NCBI GenBank assembly: GCA_021850555.1
Contig: JAJZLX010000248.1
Span: forward strand, 1 to 20,325
From: Pseudomonadota bacterium
GTDB taxonomy: Bacteria; Pseudomonadota; Gammaproteobacteria; Steroidobacterales; Steroidobacteraceae
Direction: 5' to 3'
DNA: 20,325 bases
Shown here: positions 1 to 6,761 of the stretch, piece by piece
Layout of the letters: each line of letters opens with the position of its first letter
How positions within the stretch are numbered: position 1 is the stretch's first letter
The notes under the pieces: generated by a model
Seen by the model: the letters and a program-made list of their open reading frames with translations, nothing else
Told to the model about the DNA's origin: nothing
Databases searched by the model: none
Translations under genes and position numbers: made by a program

Positions 1-2
1 GC

Positions 3-245
3 CGGGAGTGCCTGGACTGGGTGATTCCGCTCTCGGAATCGCATCTGCGTTCCCTGCTCAGAGCCTGGATTCAGCACTACAACCGCGGCCGACCGCATAT
101 GTCTTTGGGACCTGGAATTCCGGATCCGCCGGCTATCACCTTCCCGAAATCCGCCTCACGGCATCGCCGTTGCGAGGGCTATTCCGTCCGCGCCAACCCG
201 ACTCTCGGCGGACTCCATCACGAATACTGCCACGTTGCCGCCTGA
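3..245 (+). CDS. Transposase C-terminal fragment (rve/integrase core type), cut by the window edge
   Basis: The frame is open from the left edge to a TGA at 243-245, giving about 80 residues. It begins with the segment ECLDWVIPLSESHLRSLL, followed by the HYNRGRPHMSLG stretch, which is the usual end of the DDE integrase core in IS3/IS481-like transposases (the H-Y-N-x-x-R-P-H motif lies near the catalytic Glu). The final GGLHHEY segment is also typical of this transposase group. The DDE residues lie outside the window, so activity cannot be judged. Its position next to a toxin-antitoxin pair fits a mobile or accessory segment. No terminal inverted repeat was recognised downstream of the stop. 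The family call is solid; the exact IS group is not. Confidence 0.8.
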   Translation, partial: RECLDWVIPLSESHLRSLLRAWIQHYNRGRPHMSLGPGIPDPPAITFPKSASRHRRCEGYSVRANPTLGGLHHEYCHVAA

Positions 246-297
246 TTGCATTTTTGCGGAGCACAATGTTCTCGTCGTCAGGATCGGGGATTTTTGG

Positions 298-326
298 TTG
301 CCTGGTGTACTAATTTTTAGTACATT
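298..326 (+). promoter_or_regulatory. parDE promoter with embedded palindromic operator
   Basis: TTGCCT (298-303) and TACATT (321-326) are separated by 17 bp, each matching 4 of 6 bases of the sigma-70 consensus. The spacer is almost filled by the perfect inverted repeat TGTACTAA-TTT-TTAGTACA (306-324). This fits ParD autorepression, a known habit of the family. The promoter assignment is inference from spacing; the palindrome is directly visible. Confidence 0.6.
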
Positions 327-346
327 TGATGTTGGAGGTGGTGGCA

Positions 347-598
347 ATGGGCAGGGTCACGTCATTCAGTCTCGGAGAGCATTTCAGCGCGTTCGTCGAG
401 TCGCAAGTCAAGGAAGGCCGCTACGACACTGCGAGCGACGTCATGCGCGCGGCGCTGCGACTCCTCGAGGAACGCGAGGCCAAGCTGGCCGCACTGCGCT
501 CGGCGCTTATCGCGGGCGAGGAAAGCGGCCCGGCAACGCCATTTGATTTCGAGGCCTTCATCGCGCGCAAGCGGAAACAGAAGCCCCGACCCGCATGA
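347..598 (+). CDS. parD: ParD-family antitoxin (type II TA)
   Basis: This 83-residue protein starts MGRVTSFSLGEHFSAFVESQ and continues with GRYDTASDVMRAALRLLEERE, the ribbon-helix-helix pattern of ParD/CC2985-type antitoxins: an N-terminal beta strand and two helices that bind DNA as a dimer. The rest is an acidic then basic C-terminal arm expected to wrap the toxin. The ATG at 347 is chosen because GGAGGTG (334-340) lies 6 nt upstream; in-frame TTG 326 and ATG 329 would put the Shine-Dalgarno sequence inside the gene. The TGA stop overlaps the toxin start (ATGA at 595-598), so the pair is translationally coupled. The protein should neutralise ParE and, with it, repress the operator at 306-324. 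Confidence 0.9.
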   Translation: MGRVTSFSLGEHFSAFVESQVKEGRYDTASDVMRAALRLLEEREAKLAALRSALIAGEESGPATPFDFEAFIARKRKQKPRPA

Positions 599-894
599 CC
601 GGCGCCTTTGTCCTCACGCCCCGCGCTCAATCCGACCTTGATGAAATCTGGGATTACACTGCGGACAAGTGGGGCCCCGACCAGGCCGAGACATACACAC
701 GCCAGCTCTGGGCCGACATCATCGCGGTAGCCGCCCGTCCGACCCTGGGCCGGGAATGCCCGGAAGTGCGGCAGGACTACCGCAAATATGCTTCAGGCTC
801 GCACGTGCTCTTCTATCGCTCTGCGGCCGACGGAATCGAGGTCGTACGCATCCTGCACAAGCGCATGGACTTCGAGAGCCATGACTTCGAGTAG
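595..894 (+). CDS. parE: ParE-family toxin (type II TA, RelE/ParE fold)
   Basis: This 99-residue protein has the ParE signature from end to end: LTPRAQSDLDEIWDYTADKWG near the N-terminus, a central P-x-L-G-R-E segment, R-x-D-Y-R-K, H-V-L-F-Y-R, and the C-terminal V-x-I-L-H-K-R-M-D-F. ParE proteins usually poison DNA gyrase and stall replication; other members of the fold are mRNA interferases, and the sequence alone does not separate these, although the H-R-M-D ending is the ParE form. Length is typical and no key region is missing, so the toxin looks intact. It starts inside the parD stop codon. No convincing terminator was seen in 895-1030. Confidence 0.92.
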   Translation: MTGAFVLTPRAQSDLDEIWDYTADKWGPDQAETYTRQLWADIIAVAARPTLGRECPEVRQDYRKYASGSHVLFYRSAADGIEVVRILHKRMDFESHDFE

Positions 895-1030
895 CGCCTG
901 CGATTGCGTCCCGAGTCCCCAGGGGGCAAGCGAGCCTGGCGTCGTCACCTCCATCCCGACTCTATGGCGGACACACCCCTGCGGACCGGAATCGTACGGG
1001 CTGTCCCCTTGAGATGGATTGGCGGCAATT

Positions 1031-1387
1031 TCAACCGCCCGCTCCTGGACGCAGCGCGTCCATCCACCTCACACGCCCATCGCCAGATAAGCTCATGGCG
1101 GCAACCAGCGTTCCGTTTTCCGCGAAAATCCGGACCCGCTCGTAGCAATCCGCCTCGATGCCCACCCGCAACTGCAGCAGCTCGGGCTGCAGCGTCACGC
1201 TGCCGGTGCAGGCATGCAGCGCGACGGCGTGCGAGAACGACACGGCAAAGAGTTGATCACGACGGGTCGAGGGGTCCAATGACGACCCGTGTCGGTCGGC
1301 AATAATCAGGAACATCCTGCGGCTTGCGGCTCCGTTCACCATCCGTCCACTCAGCTGGCTGAGCGCGCAGCCGAAGCGAAACTCCAT
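1031..1387 (-). CDS. Hypothetical protein, 118 aa
   Basis: I do not recognise this family. The frame uses mostly G/C third positions throughout, as real genes here do, and ATG 1387 has AAGG about 7 nt upstream. The protein has no obvious signal peptide or membrane helix; its C-terminal half (PELLQLRVGIEADCYERV then RIFAENGTLVAAMSL) looks like alternating strands and helix. A candidate promoter (TTGCGC at 1422-1427, 17 bp, TACCAT at 1399-1404, minus strand) overlaps a copy of the TetR-type element found at the efflux operon, so the gene may belong to the same regulon. It could also be a gene remnant, since it sits among accessory genes. Confidence 0.45.
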   Translation of the reverse strand: MEFRFGCALSQLSGRMVNGAASRRMFLIIADRHGSSLDPSTRRDQLFAVSFSHAVALHACTGSVTLQPELLQLRVGIEADCYERVRIFAENGTLVAAMSLSGDGRVRWMDALRPGAGG

Positions 1388-1406
1388 AACAGTACCTTAT
1401 GGTACA
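1388..1406 (-). promoter_or_regulatory. Candidate TetR operator upstream of the 118-aa gene
   Basis: Read on the minus strand this is TGTACC-ATAA-GGT-A-CTGTT. It contains the inverted repeat GTACC-TTAT-GGTAC (1392-1405) and matches the element upstream of the second tetR (11575-11593) at 14 of 19 positions: TGTACC, GGT and CTGTT are identical and equally spaced. It overlaps the proposed -10 box of the 118-aa gene. The similarity is visible; binding is inferred. Confidence 0.5.
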
Positions 1407-1414
1407 TGTTTAAT

Positions 1415-1615
1415 TCACTTGGCGCAACTCTGCGATTGGGGTCGCGCATCCGGCGTGCTCCCGCGCGCCGGCGGCGGCAAGACCATTCCGACCAGCACCT
1501 CGTCACCGCGCCAAGCTGCCAAATCGAGCTGCTGCAGGAACTCCTCGAAGTGCATCCACTTCCAGCCTTCCCACGCGCCGGCCATCACTCGCAAAAGAAC
1601 CATGTCGTTGCTCAT
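1415..1615 (-). CDS. Small hypothetical protein, 66 aa
   Basis: I do not recognise this protein. ATG 1615 is preceded by AGGAAAG with about 6 nt spacing, a good ribosome site, which is the main reason for calling the gene and for preferring this start over the in-frame upstream codon at 1666. The first 45 residues (VMAGAWEGWKWMHFEEFLQQ, then LDLAAWRGDEVLVGMVLPPP) look like a compact Trp-rich domain and use G/C-rich third positions; the tail is Pro/Ser/Gln-rich. It is in the same frame as the 118-aa gene downstream, but a TGA and a TAA separate them. It is divergent from the LpxR-like gene, with 206 bp between the starts in which I see no further gene. Confidence 0.4.
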   Translation of the reverse strand: MSNDMVLLRVMAGAWEGWKWMHFEEFLQQLDLAAWRGDEVLVGMVLPPPARGSTPDARPQSQSCAK

Positions 1616-1821
1616 CCAATCTTTCCTGATGTCCACTGCGGTACGTTGCCAACATCGGCGTCGCATATTCCGGCAAGGTAGAGGTCAGTGCGCTGCGCGA
1701 CAAGGGACTGCCGTTTCACGCGGCATTTCGTCAGAGGAAACACACTCGTCAACTTTCGGGAAACATCACATCAATGCCACGAGCGTTGTCGGCAGTGCAC
1801 GTATGACCGAACAATGGGCGA

Positions 1822-2958
1822 ATGCGAATCACAGTTCCTCTTTGCTCCATTGTGCTGCTCATGTCCTGCCTGACAGCGCACGCGCAGAAGTACTTCGCCG
1901 CTTCCGAAACGGCCGGCCCTCTAGGCGCCTGCGGCTCGACAGCGCAGCCCATGCAGCCCGATGCCGCTGACCCTGCGGGCGTCGGCGCAGGTCTCGTGCT
2001 GGACGAGCATCTGCTGACCAATGCTTCACGAGATCAGGATTACAACGGGGGAGGTGAAGTGACGCTCTCGGGGGCGAGGACGGGAGCCGTGCCTCGGGTG
2101 CTCGACCGAATGCTCGGATTGGTCGATCGGAATAGCTGCGGAGTGACCGGGCGGCCCGCTATGCAAGATCACGCCTCCCACGCGATGGCTGCCGGGCTCC
2201 TCGTGTTCACGCCACGCGATCTAGGCAGCCGTACCGTCGTGCGCGGCGATCGGCCCTATGCAAGCCTCTTCTTCATGAGCGCCGGCCGACGCTATACCAA
2301 CCCGGAGAGCAACGTCGCCTATGACACGAGCCTGACCCTTGGCGTGCTCGGGCTCAGTGCAGCGGGTGACGTACAGCGACTCCTGCACGATATGACGGGA
2401 AGCCATCAACCGCACGGCTGGTCCCACCAAATATCGTCCGGCGGCGAGCCGACGATCCGATACGAGCTCGCCCGACAGGAATTGCTCGCCGATCACGGAC
2501 GGGGTCGTTGGCGTGGAGACAGCAAGTGGACCTCCGCCATCAGTCTCGGTACGGTGACCGAGGCAAGTATCGCGGTCAACGCCAGGTGGGGTCGTATCGA
2601 GTCCCCATGGTGGTCCTTCACCCCGGAGCAAGATATGTATGTACGGGAGACCCAGCCTGTCCCCCCGCCCCTGCCCGCCGGGGCGCCTCCCGAAGTGTTC
2701 GCCTTCGCAGGCGCAAGGGGCAAGCTGCGCGCCTACAATGCCTTCCTCCAGGGACAGTTTCGGCACAGCGACCTCACCTATGGTGAAGGCCAGTTGAATC
2801 AGATTCTCGGGGAAGCCTGGGCGGGCGTCGAATTGCGGACCGCGTCCGGCTGGGCCGTCCAGTACCTCGCCCGGTGGGAATCGCCGGAACTTCGCTCGGG
2901 AATCGGGTCACGGTCCTTCCTCTGGGGAAGCATTGAGATCGCGAAGTCATTTCGCTGA
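1822..2958 (+). CDS. LpxR/DUF2219-like outer-membrane protein (divergent lipid A deacylase family)
   Basis: This 378-residue protein starts with a signal peptide (MRITVPLCSIVLLMSCLTAHA, likely cleavage after residue 21). Segments match the LpxR family: D-x-D-Y-N-G (71-76), D-R-P-Y-A-S-L-F-F (143-151), LGVLGLSAAGDVQ (173-185), LLHDMTGSHQPHGW (187-200) and E-P-x-x-R-Y-E (209-215). LpxR is a beta-barrel that removes the 3'-acyloxyacyl chain of lipid A. The His in the LLHD segment (H189) probably corresponds to the catalytic His. Where the family usually has E-N-D before the DYTNG motif, this protein reads D-E-H (61-63), so catalytic and Ca-binding residues may be lost. ATG 1822 is chosen for the signal peptide; its ribosome site is weak. 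The 3' end overlaps the convergent tetR pseudogene by 12 bp. Confidence 0.75.
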   Translation: MRITVPLCSIVLLMSCLTAHAQKYFAASETAGPLGACGSTAQPMQPDAADPAGVGAGLVLDEHLLTNASRDQDYNGGGEVTLSGARTGAVPRVLDRMLGLVDRNSCGVTGRPAMQDHASHAMAAGLLVFTPRDLGSRTVVRGDRPYASLFFMSAGRRYTNPESNVAYDTSLTLGVLGLSAAGDVQRLLHDMTGSHQPHGWSHQISSGGEPTIRYELARQELLADHGRGRWRGDSKWTSAISLGTVTEASIAVNARWGRIESPWWSFTPEQDMYVRETQPVPPPLPAGAPPEVFAFAGARGKLRAYNAFLQGQFRHSDLTYGEGQLNQILGEAWAGVELRTASGWAVQYLARWESPELRSGIGSRSFLWGSIEIAKSFR

Positions 2959-3616
2959 GCCGAGAACGAATCGAATCAGTTCGATTGCGCACGCGGGCTT
3001 CTCTGGCTTGGATGCTCCGACCGGTCCGTGAAGGATCCCCGCGATCGGATCATTATACAGCTGCTCTTGAAGGCTGCCGTCGATAAGAAACATCGCCAGT
3101 CCATGTACCAGAGCCCAAGCGGTGATCCCGATCATCGCGGCGCGGTTGCATCTCGGGCCCTTCCGGGCGGTCGGTTCGCTCGCGATCACCGCCTGCGCAG
3201 GTTCGAAGCACCGTCGCTTCGCACACGACGCTTCCGGGTACTTACCCCACTCAGTGATCGCCTCTCCAAACATCAGGCGATACATGTTCGGGTTCCGGCT
3301 TGCAAAGCGGACGTAGGCGTGGCCCAGAGCGCTCAGCTGCATGTGCGGTGCGGTGCTTTCGGCTGCAGCGATCTGGCAGGCCCTGAGGTCATTGAATCCG
3401 AGAGTGGCGAGTGCTGCCCACAGGTGCTCCTTGTCCGGAAAATGATGGTAGGGGGGCGGCTTGCGAAACGCCGGCCGCACGCGCTACCGCGCGCAACGAG
3501 AGCGCTACCGGGCCGTCCCGCTCGAGGAGCGACCGCGCCGAGGTCAGCAGAGCATTGCTCAGATCCCCATGATGATCATCACGGCGAGTCTTCTTCAGTC
3601 GCGAAATCTGCGCCAT
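2947..3616 (-). pseudogene. TetR-family regulator interrupted by a 1-base frameshift
   Basis: The first part (ATG 3616) encodes MAQISRLKKTRRDDHHGDLS, then LSLRAVARAAGVSQAAP, a standard TetR helix-turn-helix. The expected continuation YHHFPDKEHLWAALATLGFNDL lies in the next frame. The join is a run of six G on the plus strand (3451-3456, C6 in the gene); removing one base restores an uninterrupted protein of about 222 residues. The C-terminal half has the pattern of WHG/TetR_C_33-type ligand domains (YRLMFGEAITEW, ITAWALVHGLAMFLIDG). It starts 29 bp after the AI-2E family gene and looks like the last gene of the efflux operon. The cause may be a real mutation, slippage in the C-tract, or a sequencing error. 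Confidence 0.85.
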
Positions 3617-3645
3617 GGATGAGACTGATAGGTCTGCTTGAAGGG

Positions 3646-5589
3646 TTACGGGTCGGCGAGATCCGCGCGACCGGCCGGCGGCGCTTCGTGGGGCAAAGCC
3701 TGTTGACGGCTTTCCTGCCAGGACTGGCAGATCTGGATGGCGTGGCCGAGAGAGCCTGCGATGACCTCGGAATTGCCCTGGCCGCCGTCGATGTCGGCGG
3801 GAGCGGCCGCGCCCGGACAGAAGACCTTCACGATGTAGGCCTGAGGAAGCAGCTCGTGAATCCGCTGCGTGATGGCAGCGGCACGCCCGCGCTCCGGACT
3901 GGGGAACGCGCTGACCAGGCAAACAGCCGAAAAGCTGCCCGGGTTCGCGGCAGGCGGCAGGCCGCCCGCCCCCTCCTCCGGGGAGAAGTGCCGGGCGTCG
4001 ATTCCCTGCACGCGCAGCGCACGGACCATCAGTTCCGCGGCGAGATCGTCTGCCGAGGTGCCGAGCCCCGAGCAGACCACAATCGAGTCGGGGGGCACCT
4101 CGAGCGGTCCCTGCCACCGTCCACTCAGCTCTTCGCGTTGCTGACGCAGCCAGCGTCCGGCGTTCACGTGTGCGAGCGCCGAACCCCGGGGACGCCGGAG
4201 TGGCAGGTTCAACGCCCTGCCGCTCAGGGCAGCAACCACTTCGACGGTGATGCGCCGCATGTTCCGGTACTGAATCTCACTGGTGGCGTTCGCCTCATTA
4301 TCGAGATATGCAAGATGCAGCGCCGGAATCAGCACGCGATCGCAGTATCCGATAAAGGAATCACGCTCGAGGAAGCGACGCGCCTCGAGGAGGATGCCGT
4401 GTGAGTCCCCGCAGAGCGCGCGCTGGTAGAAGCGCTGCGGGAGCGTCAGGGCCTGTGCATCGCTCAACAGCACTTCGAGACTCCCGAGCCCTCTGACATG
4501 GCGGCCCGCGACCACCAGGCACAGCGTCAGAGGTGTCGACAGAATCAGCCCGGCCGCGCCCCAGAGCGCTCCCCAGAAAATCGCGGCGATTACGATCGCA
4601 AGCGGCGAGAGTCCCGTGGCGTGGCCATAGAGGTGCGGCTCCAGGAGCTGACCGGTGACGATGTCGAGAAGGATGAACGTCGCAAGGGTACAGGCGGCGA
4701 GCAACCAGCCGGGATCGACCGCCAAAGCAAACGTGGCGGCGCAGAGCGCCGCGGTCGCCACACCGACGTACGGCAGGAAGCGCAGCACCGCTGCAAGGGA
4801 GCCCCAGAGCATCGCCTGCGGGACGTGCAGCGCCGCGAGGCCGACCGAGATGGCGATGCCGAACGACACGTTGACCAGGAATTGCGAGGCGAAGAACCTC
4901 GAGAGGCGCTCGCCGGCATCGTTGAGCGCCATGGTCGTCTTGCGGATTTCGCCCGCGCCCGCGAGCCGGATGACCCTGTCTCGGAGCGAGTCGTGCTCGA
5001 GCAATGCAAAGACCAGGACAATCAGCACGATGCCCGCGCTCTGCAACGTGGGCCAAATCGACGTCAGAACGTTGCGGATGACCTTCAGCGACTGAGCAGA
5101 GTCCTGCGACGACTGCAGCACGATCACGCGCGGCGGCACCGCGTCGGGAGTCTTCTGCGAGCCTAGAGGCAGACCGGGCGAGTCGAGAATGCCCTCACCT
5201 TCGAGCAGACGCTCACCTGCCGTCGCCAGCGCGCCCAGCCTGCCGAACATCGCCCGATCGACGGTGCCGAGCTTGTGCTCGATCACCCCTTCATAACGCG
5301 GGATGCTGGCGCCAACGCGCAGCACCTGGGCGGCAAGGATGGCGGCAACGGCTGCCCCCGACAGTGCGAAGACGAGCACCGAGAGCAGCACTGCCGGGAC
5401 GCGTCCAAGGCCGATGCGTCGCAGTGCCCGCACCGGCGGCCACAACAGCAGGCTCAGCAGGATCGCAAGCGCGAGCGGAATGAGGATCGGCCGTCCAACG
5501 TACAGCAGCGCGAGAATGATCCCGGCGGCGATGATCCGGCCGGCACGCTCACGCGGCGCTGCGGGTACCGAGCTCTGGGCGTCGGACAT
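3646..5589 (-). CDS. AI-2E family transporter (PerM-like) with a long C-terminal cytosolic extension
   Basis: This 647-residue protein has the AI-2E/PerM membrane core in residues 1-365: paired N-terminal helices (18-50 and 64-90), a soluble segment (about 95-180), then several helices including F-L-P-Y-V-G (271-276), D-I-V-T-G-Q-L-L-E-P (309-318) and G-x-x-L-S-P (326-330), all typical of the family. Members are about 350 residues, so some 280 extra residues follow. Residues 375-430 look helical, and 500-595 look like an alternating beta/alpha domain (IVVCSGLGTSADDLAAEL, then a strand at 553-561). This resembles the helical-cap plus B12-binding layout, but without its D-x-H-x-x-G motif. ATG 5589 is chosen because the family core begins just after it; the gene then overlaps the LysR gene by 41 bp. 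Substrate unknown. Confidence 0.85.
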   Translation of the reverse strand: MSDAQSSVPAAPRERAGRIIAAGIILALLYVGRPILIPLALAILLSLLLWPPVRALRRIGLGRVPAVLLSVLVFALSGAAVAAILAAQVLRVGASIPRYEGVIEHKLGTVDRAMFGRLGALATAGERLLEGEGILDSPGLPLGSQKTPDAVPPRVIVLQSSQDSAQSLKVIRNVLTSIWPTLQSAGIVLIVLVFALLEHDSLRDRVIRLAGAGEIRKTTMALNDAGERLSRFFASQFLVNVSFGIAISVGLAALHVPQAMLWGSLAAVLRFLPYVGVATAALCAATFALAVDPGWLLAACTLATFILLDIVTGQLLEPHLYGHATGLSPLAIVIAAIFWGALWGAAGLILSTPLTLCLVVAGRHVRGLGSLEVLLSDAQALTLPQRFYQRALCGDSHGILLEARRFLERDSFIGYCDRVLIPALHLAYLDNEANATSEIQYRNMRRITVEVVAALSGRALNLPLRRPRGSALAHVNAGRWLRQQREELSGRWQGPLEVPPDSIVVCSGLGTSADDLAAELMVRALRVQGIDARHFSPEEGAGGLPPAANPGSFSAVCLVSAFPSPERGRAAAITQRIHELLPQAYIVKVFCPGAAAPADIDGGQGNSEVIAGSLGHAIQICQSWQESRQQALPHEAPPAGRADLADP

Positions 5590-6514
5590 TTTGCGGCCCC
5601 ACACGCTGAAGACCGGGAACACTCCGGGGCAGCCCGGAGCTCGCCGACTCGAGCACGAAATCCATGAAGCAGCGCGTCTTGAGCGGCACGTACCTGCGGC
5701 CGGCGTAGGCGAAGTAGAGCGTCCGGAAAAGGGGATATTCGGTGAGCACCGGAACCAGGACGTCCTTGAATGCAGGATCCTCGAAAAGAGTGAGGGGAAG
5801 TGGCGCGAGGCCAGCCCCTGCAGCGACGGCATGGGGTACGCCCGCCGTGGTGCGGAACCGCTGCACGATCCGCGCGCGCGCCTCGATCCTGCCGGTCGGT
5901 CCATCGAAGACCCAGGAGTCCATGCTGCCGGCGGCGATGCAGTCATGACTCGCGAGGTCCGCAGGGCAGGCAGGAGCGCCATTGCGGTGGATGTACTCCC
6001 GGGACGCTGCGATGAAGTAGGGTAAGGACTGCACGGGCCGCGCGATCAAATCCGCTGGCAGCGACTGCGCCCCCGGCACGACACGCAACGCCGCGTCATA
6101 ACCCTCCCCGATGAGATCGACCATTCGATCTTCGAACGTGACATCGAGGAATACTTCCGGAAAGCGCTCCCGGTATCGCGCCAGCAGGGCCGCCACGCGT
6201 TGATTGGCGAACCAGCTCGGGCAACTGACGCGCAGCGTGCCGCGGGGCTTCGATCCGAGGGCTCCGAGCTCGAGCTCGGTTTCTTCGAGGTCGTCCAGGA
6301 TGGCCTTGCAGCGCTCGAAATAGAGCTTCCCCGGCTCCGTAAGACTCAGGCCCCGGTTGTTGCGGTTGAGCAGCCGCACGCCGATGCGTTTCTCGACCGA
6401 CATCACGTGCTTGCTGACCATCGCAGTCGAAAGGTCGAGTCGGTCGGCGGCACCGACGAAGCTGCCCGATTCGACCACCCGGCGAAACACCTTGAGACTC
6501 GTGAGGGTATCCAT
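5549..6514 (-). CDS. LysR-family transcriptional regulator
   Basis: This 321-residue protein begins MDTLTSLKVFRRVVESGSF, the LysR winged helix-turn-helix, with the recognition region LDLSTAMVSKHVMSVEKRIG and the usual LLNRNNRGLSLTEPG wing by residue 60. Residues about 90-290 form the effector domain (GTLRVSCPSWF at the start, VAAGAGLAPLPLTLFED later). The last 25 or so residues are longer than usual and run over the start of the AI-2E gene. ATG 6514 has GAGAA about 7 nt upstream and lies 9 bp after the stop of the 68-aa gene, so this regulator is carried inside the efflux operon instead of facing it, which is unusual for LysR proteins. Its target is unknown. Confidence 0.93.
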   Translation of the reverse strand: MDTLTSLKVFRRVVESGSFVGAADRLDLSTAMVSKHVMSVEKRIGVRLLNRNNRGLSLTEPGKLYFERCKAILDDLEETELELGALGSKPRGTLRVSCPSWFANQRVAALLARYRERFPEVFLDVTFEDRMVDLIGEGYDAALRVVPGAQSLPADLIARPVQSLPYFIAASREYIHRNGAPACPADLASHDCIAAGSMDSWVFDGPTGRIEARARIVQRFRTTAGVPHAVAAGAGLAPLPLTLFEDPAFKDVLVPVLTEYPLFRTLYFAYAGRRYVPLKTRCFMDFVLESASSGLPRSVPGLQRVGPQNVRRPELGTRSAA

Positions 6515-6523
6515 CGTGGTTTC

Positions 6524-6730
6524 TCATGTGTAGAAGGGAGGCAGATCCGACCAGTGCATCACCGGAGCGATCCTGTCCGGCAGGCGCAGCCACATCGCGT
6601 GCAGGTCCGGCATGGGCTTCACCGTGGCAGGCAAGAAGTACGCAGGCTTCTCTTGCCAGTGTCTGCGCACAAGCTCCGCGGCGAGCGTTGGATCTGCGAC
6701 CTCGGTCGGGAGATTGGTCATGGTGGCCAT
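6524..6730 (-). CDS. Small conserved-looking protein, 68 aa, within the efflux operon
   Basis: I do not recognise this family. ATG 6730 is preceded by AAGAGGTG with about 7 nt spacing, so this start is preferred over in-frame codons up to 6811. The product begins MATMTNLPTEVADPTLAAEL and has an aromatic, Pro-rich C-terminal half (H-W-Q-E-K-P-A-Y-F-L-P, then H-W-S-D-L-P-P-F-Y-T at the end). It has no membrane helix or signal peptide. It lies 31 bp after emrB and 9 bp before the LysR gene, so it is cotranscribed with the pump. Possible roles include an accessory subunit or a substrate-modifying partner, but neither is supported by sequence. Confidence 0.7.
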   Translation of the reverse strand: MATMTNLPTEVADPTLAAELVRRHWQEKPAYFLPATVKPMPDLHAMWLRLPDRIAPVMHWSDLPPFYT

Positions 6731-6761
6731 GGCATACACCTCTTGAATGACAGACTGACGC

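Noticed and set aside
306..324. parDE palindrome as a sixth member of the GTAC regulon
   Set aside because: It contains TGTACT and two GTAC, but they are 13 bp apart, out of the 5-bp phase, and the inner positions do not match the shared pattern.
3028..4404. 458-codon plus-strand open frame
   Set aside because: It is antisense to the tetR pseudogene and the AI-2E gene, both with clear family motifs; no ribosome site.
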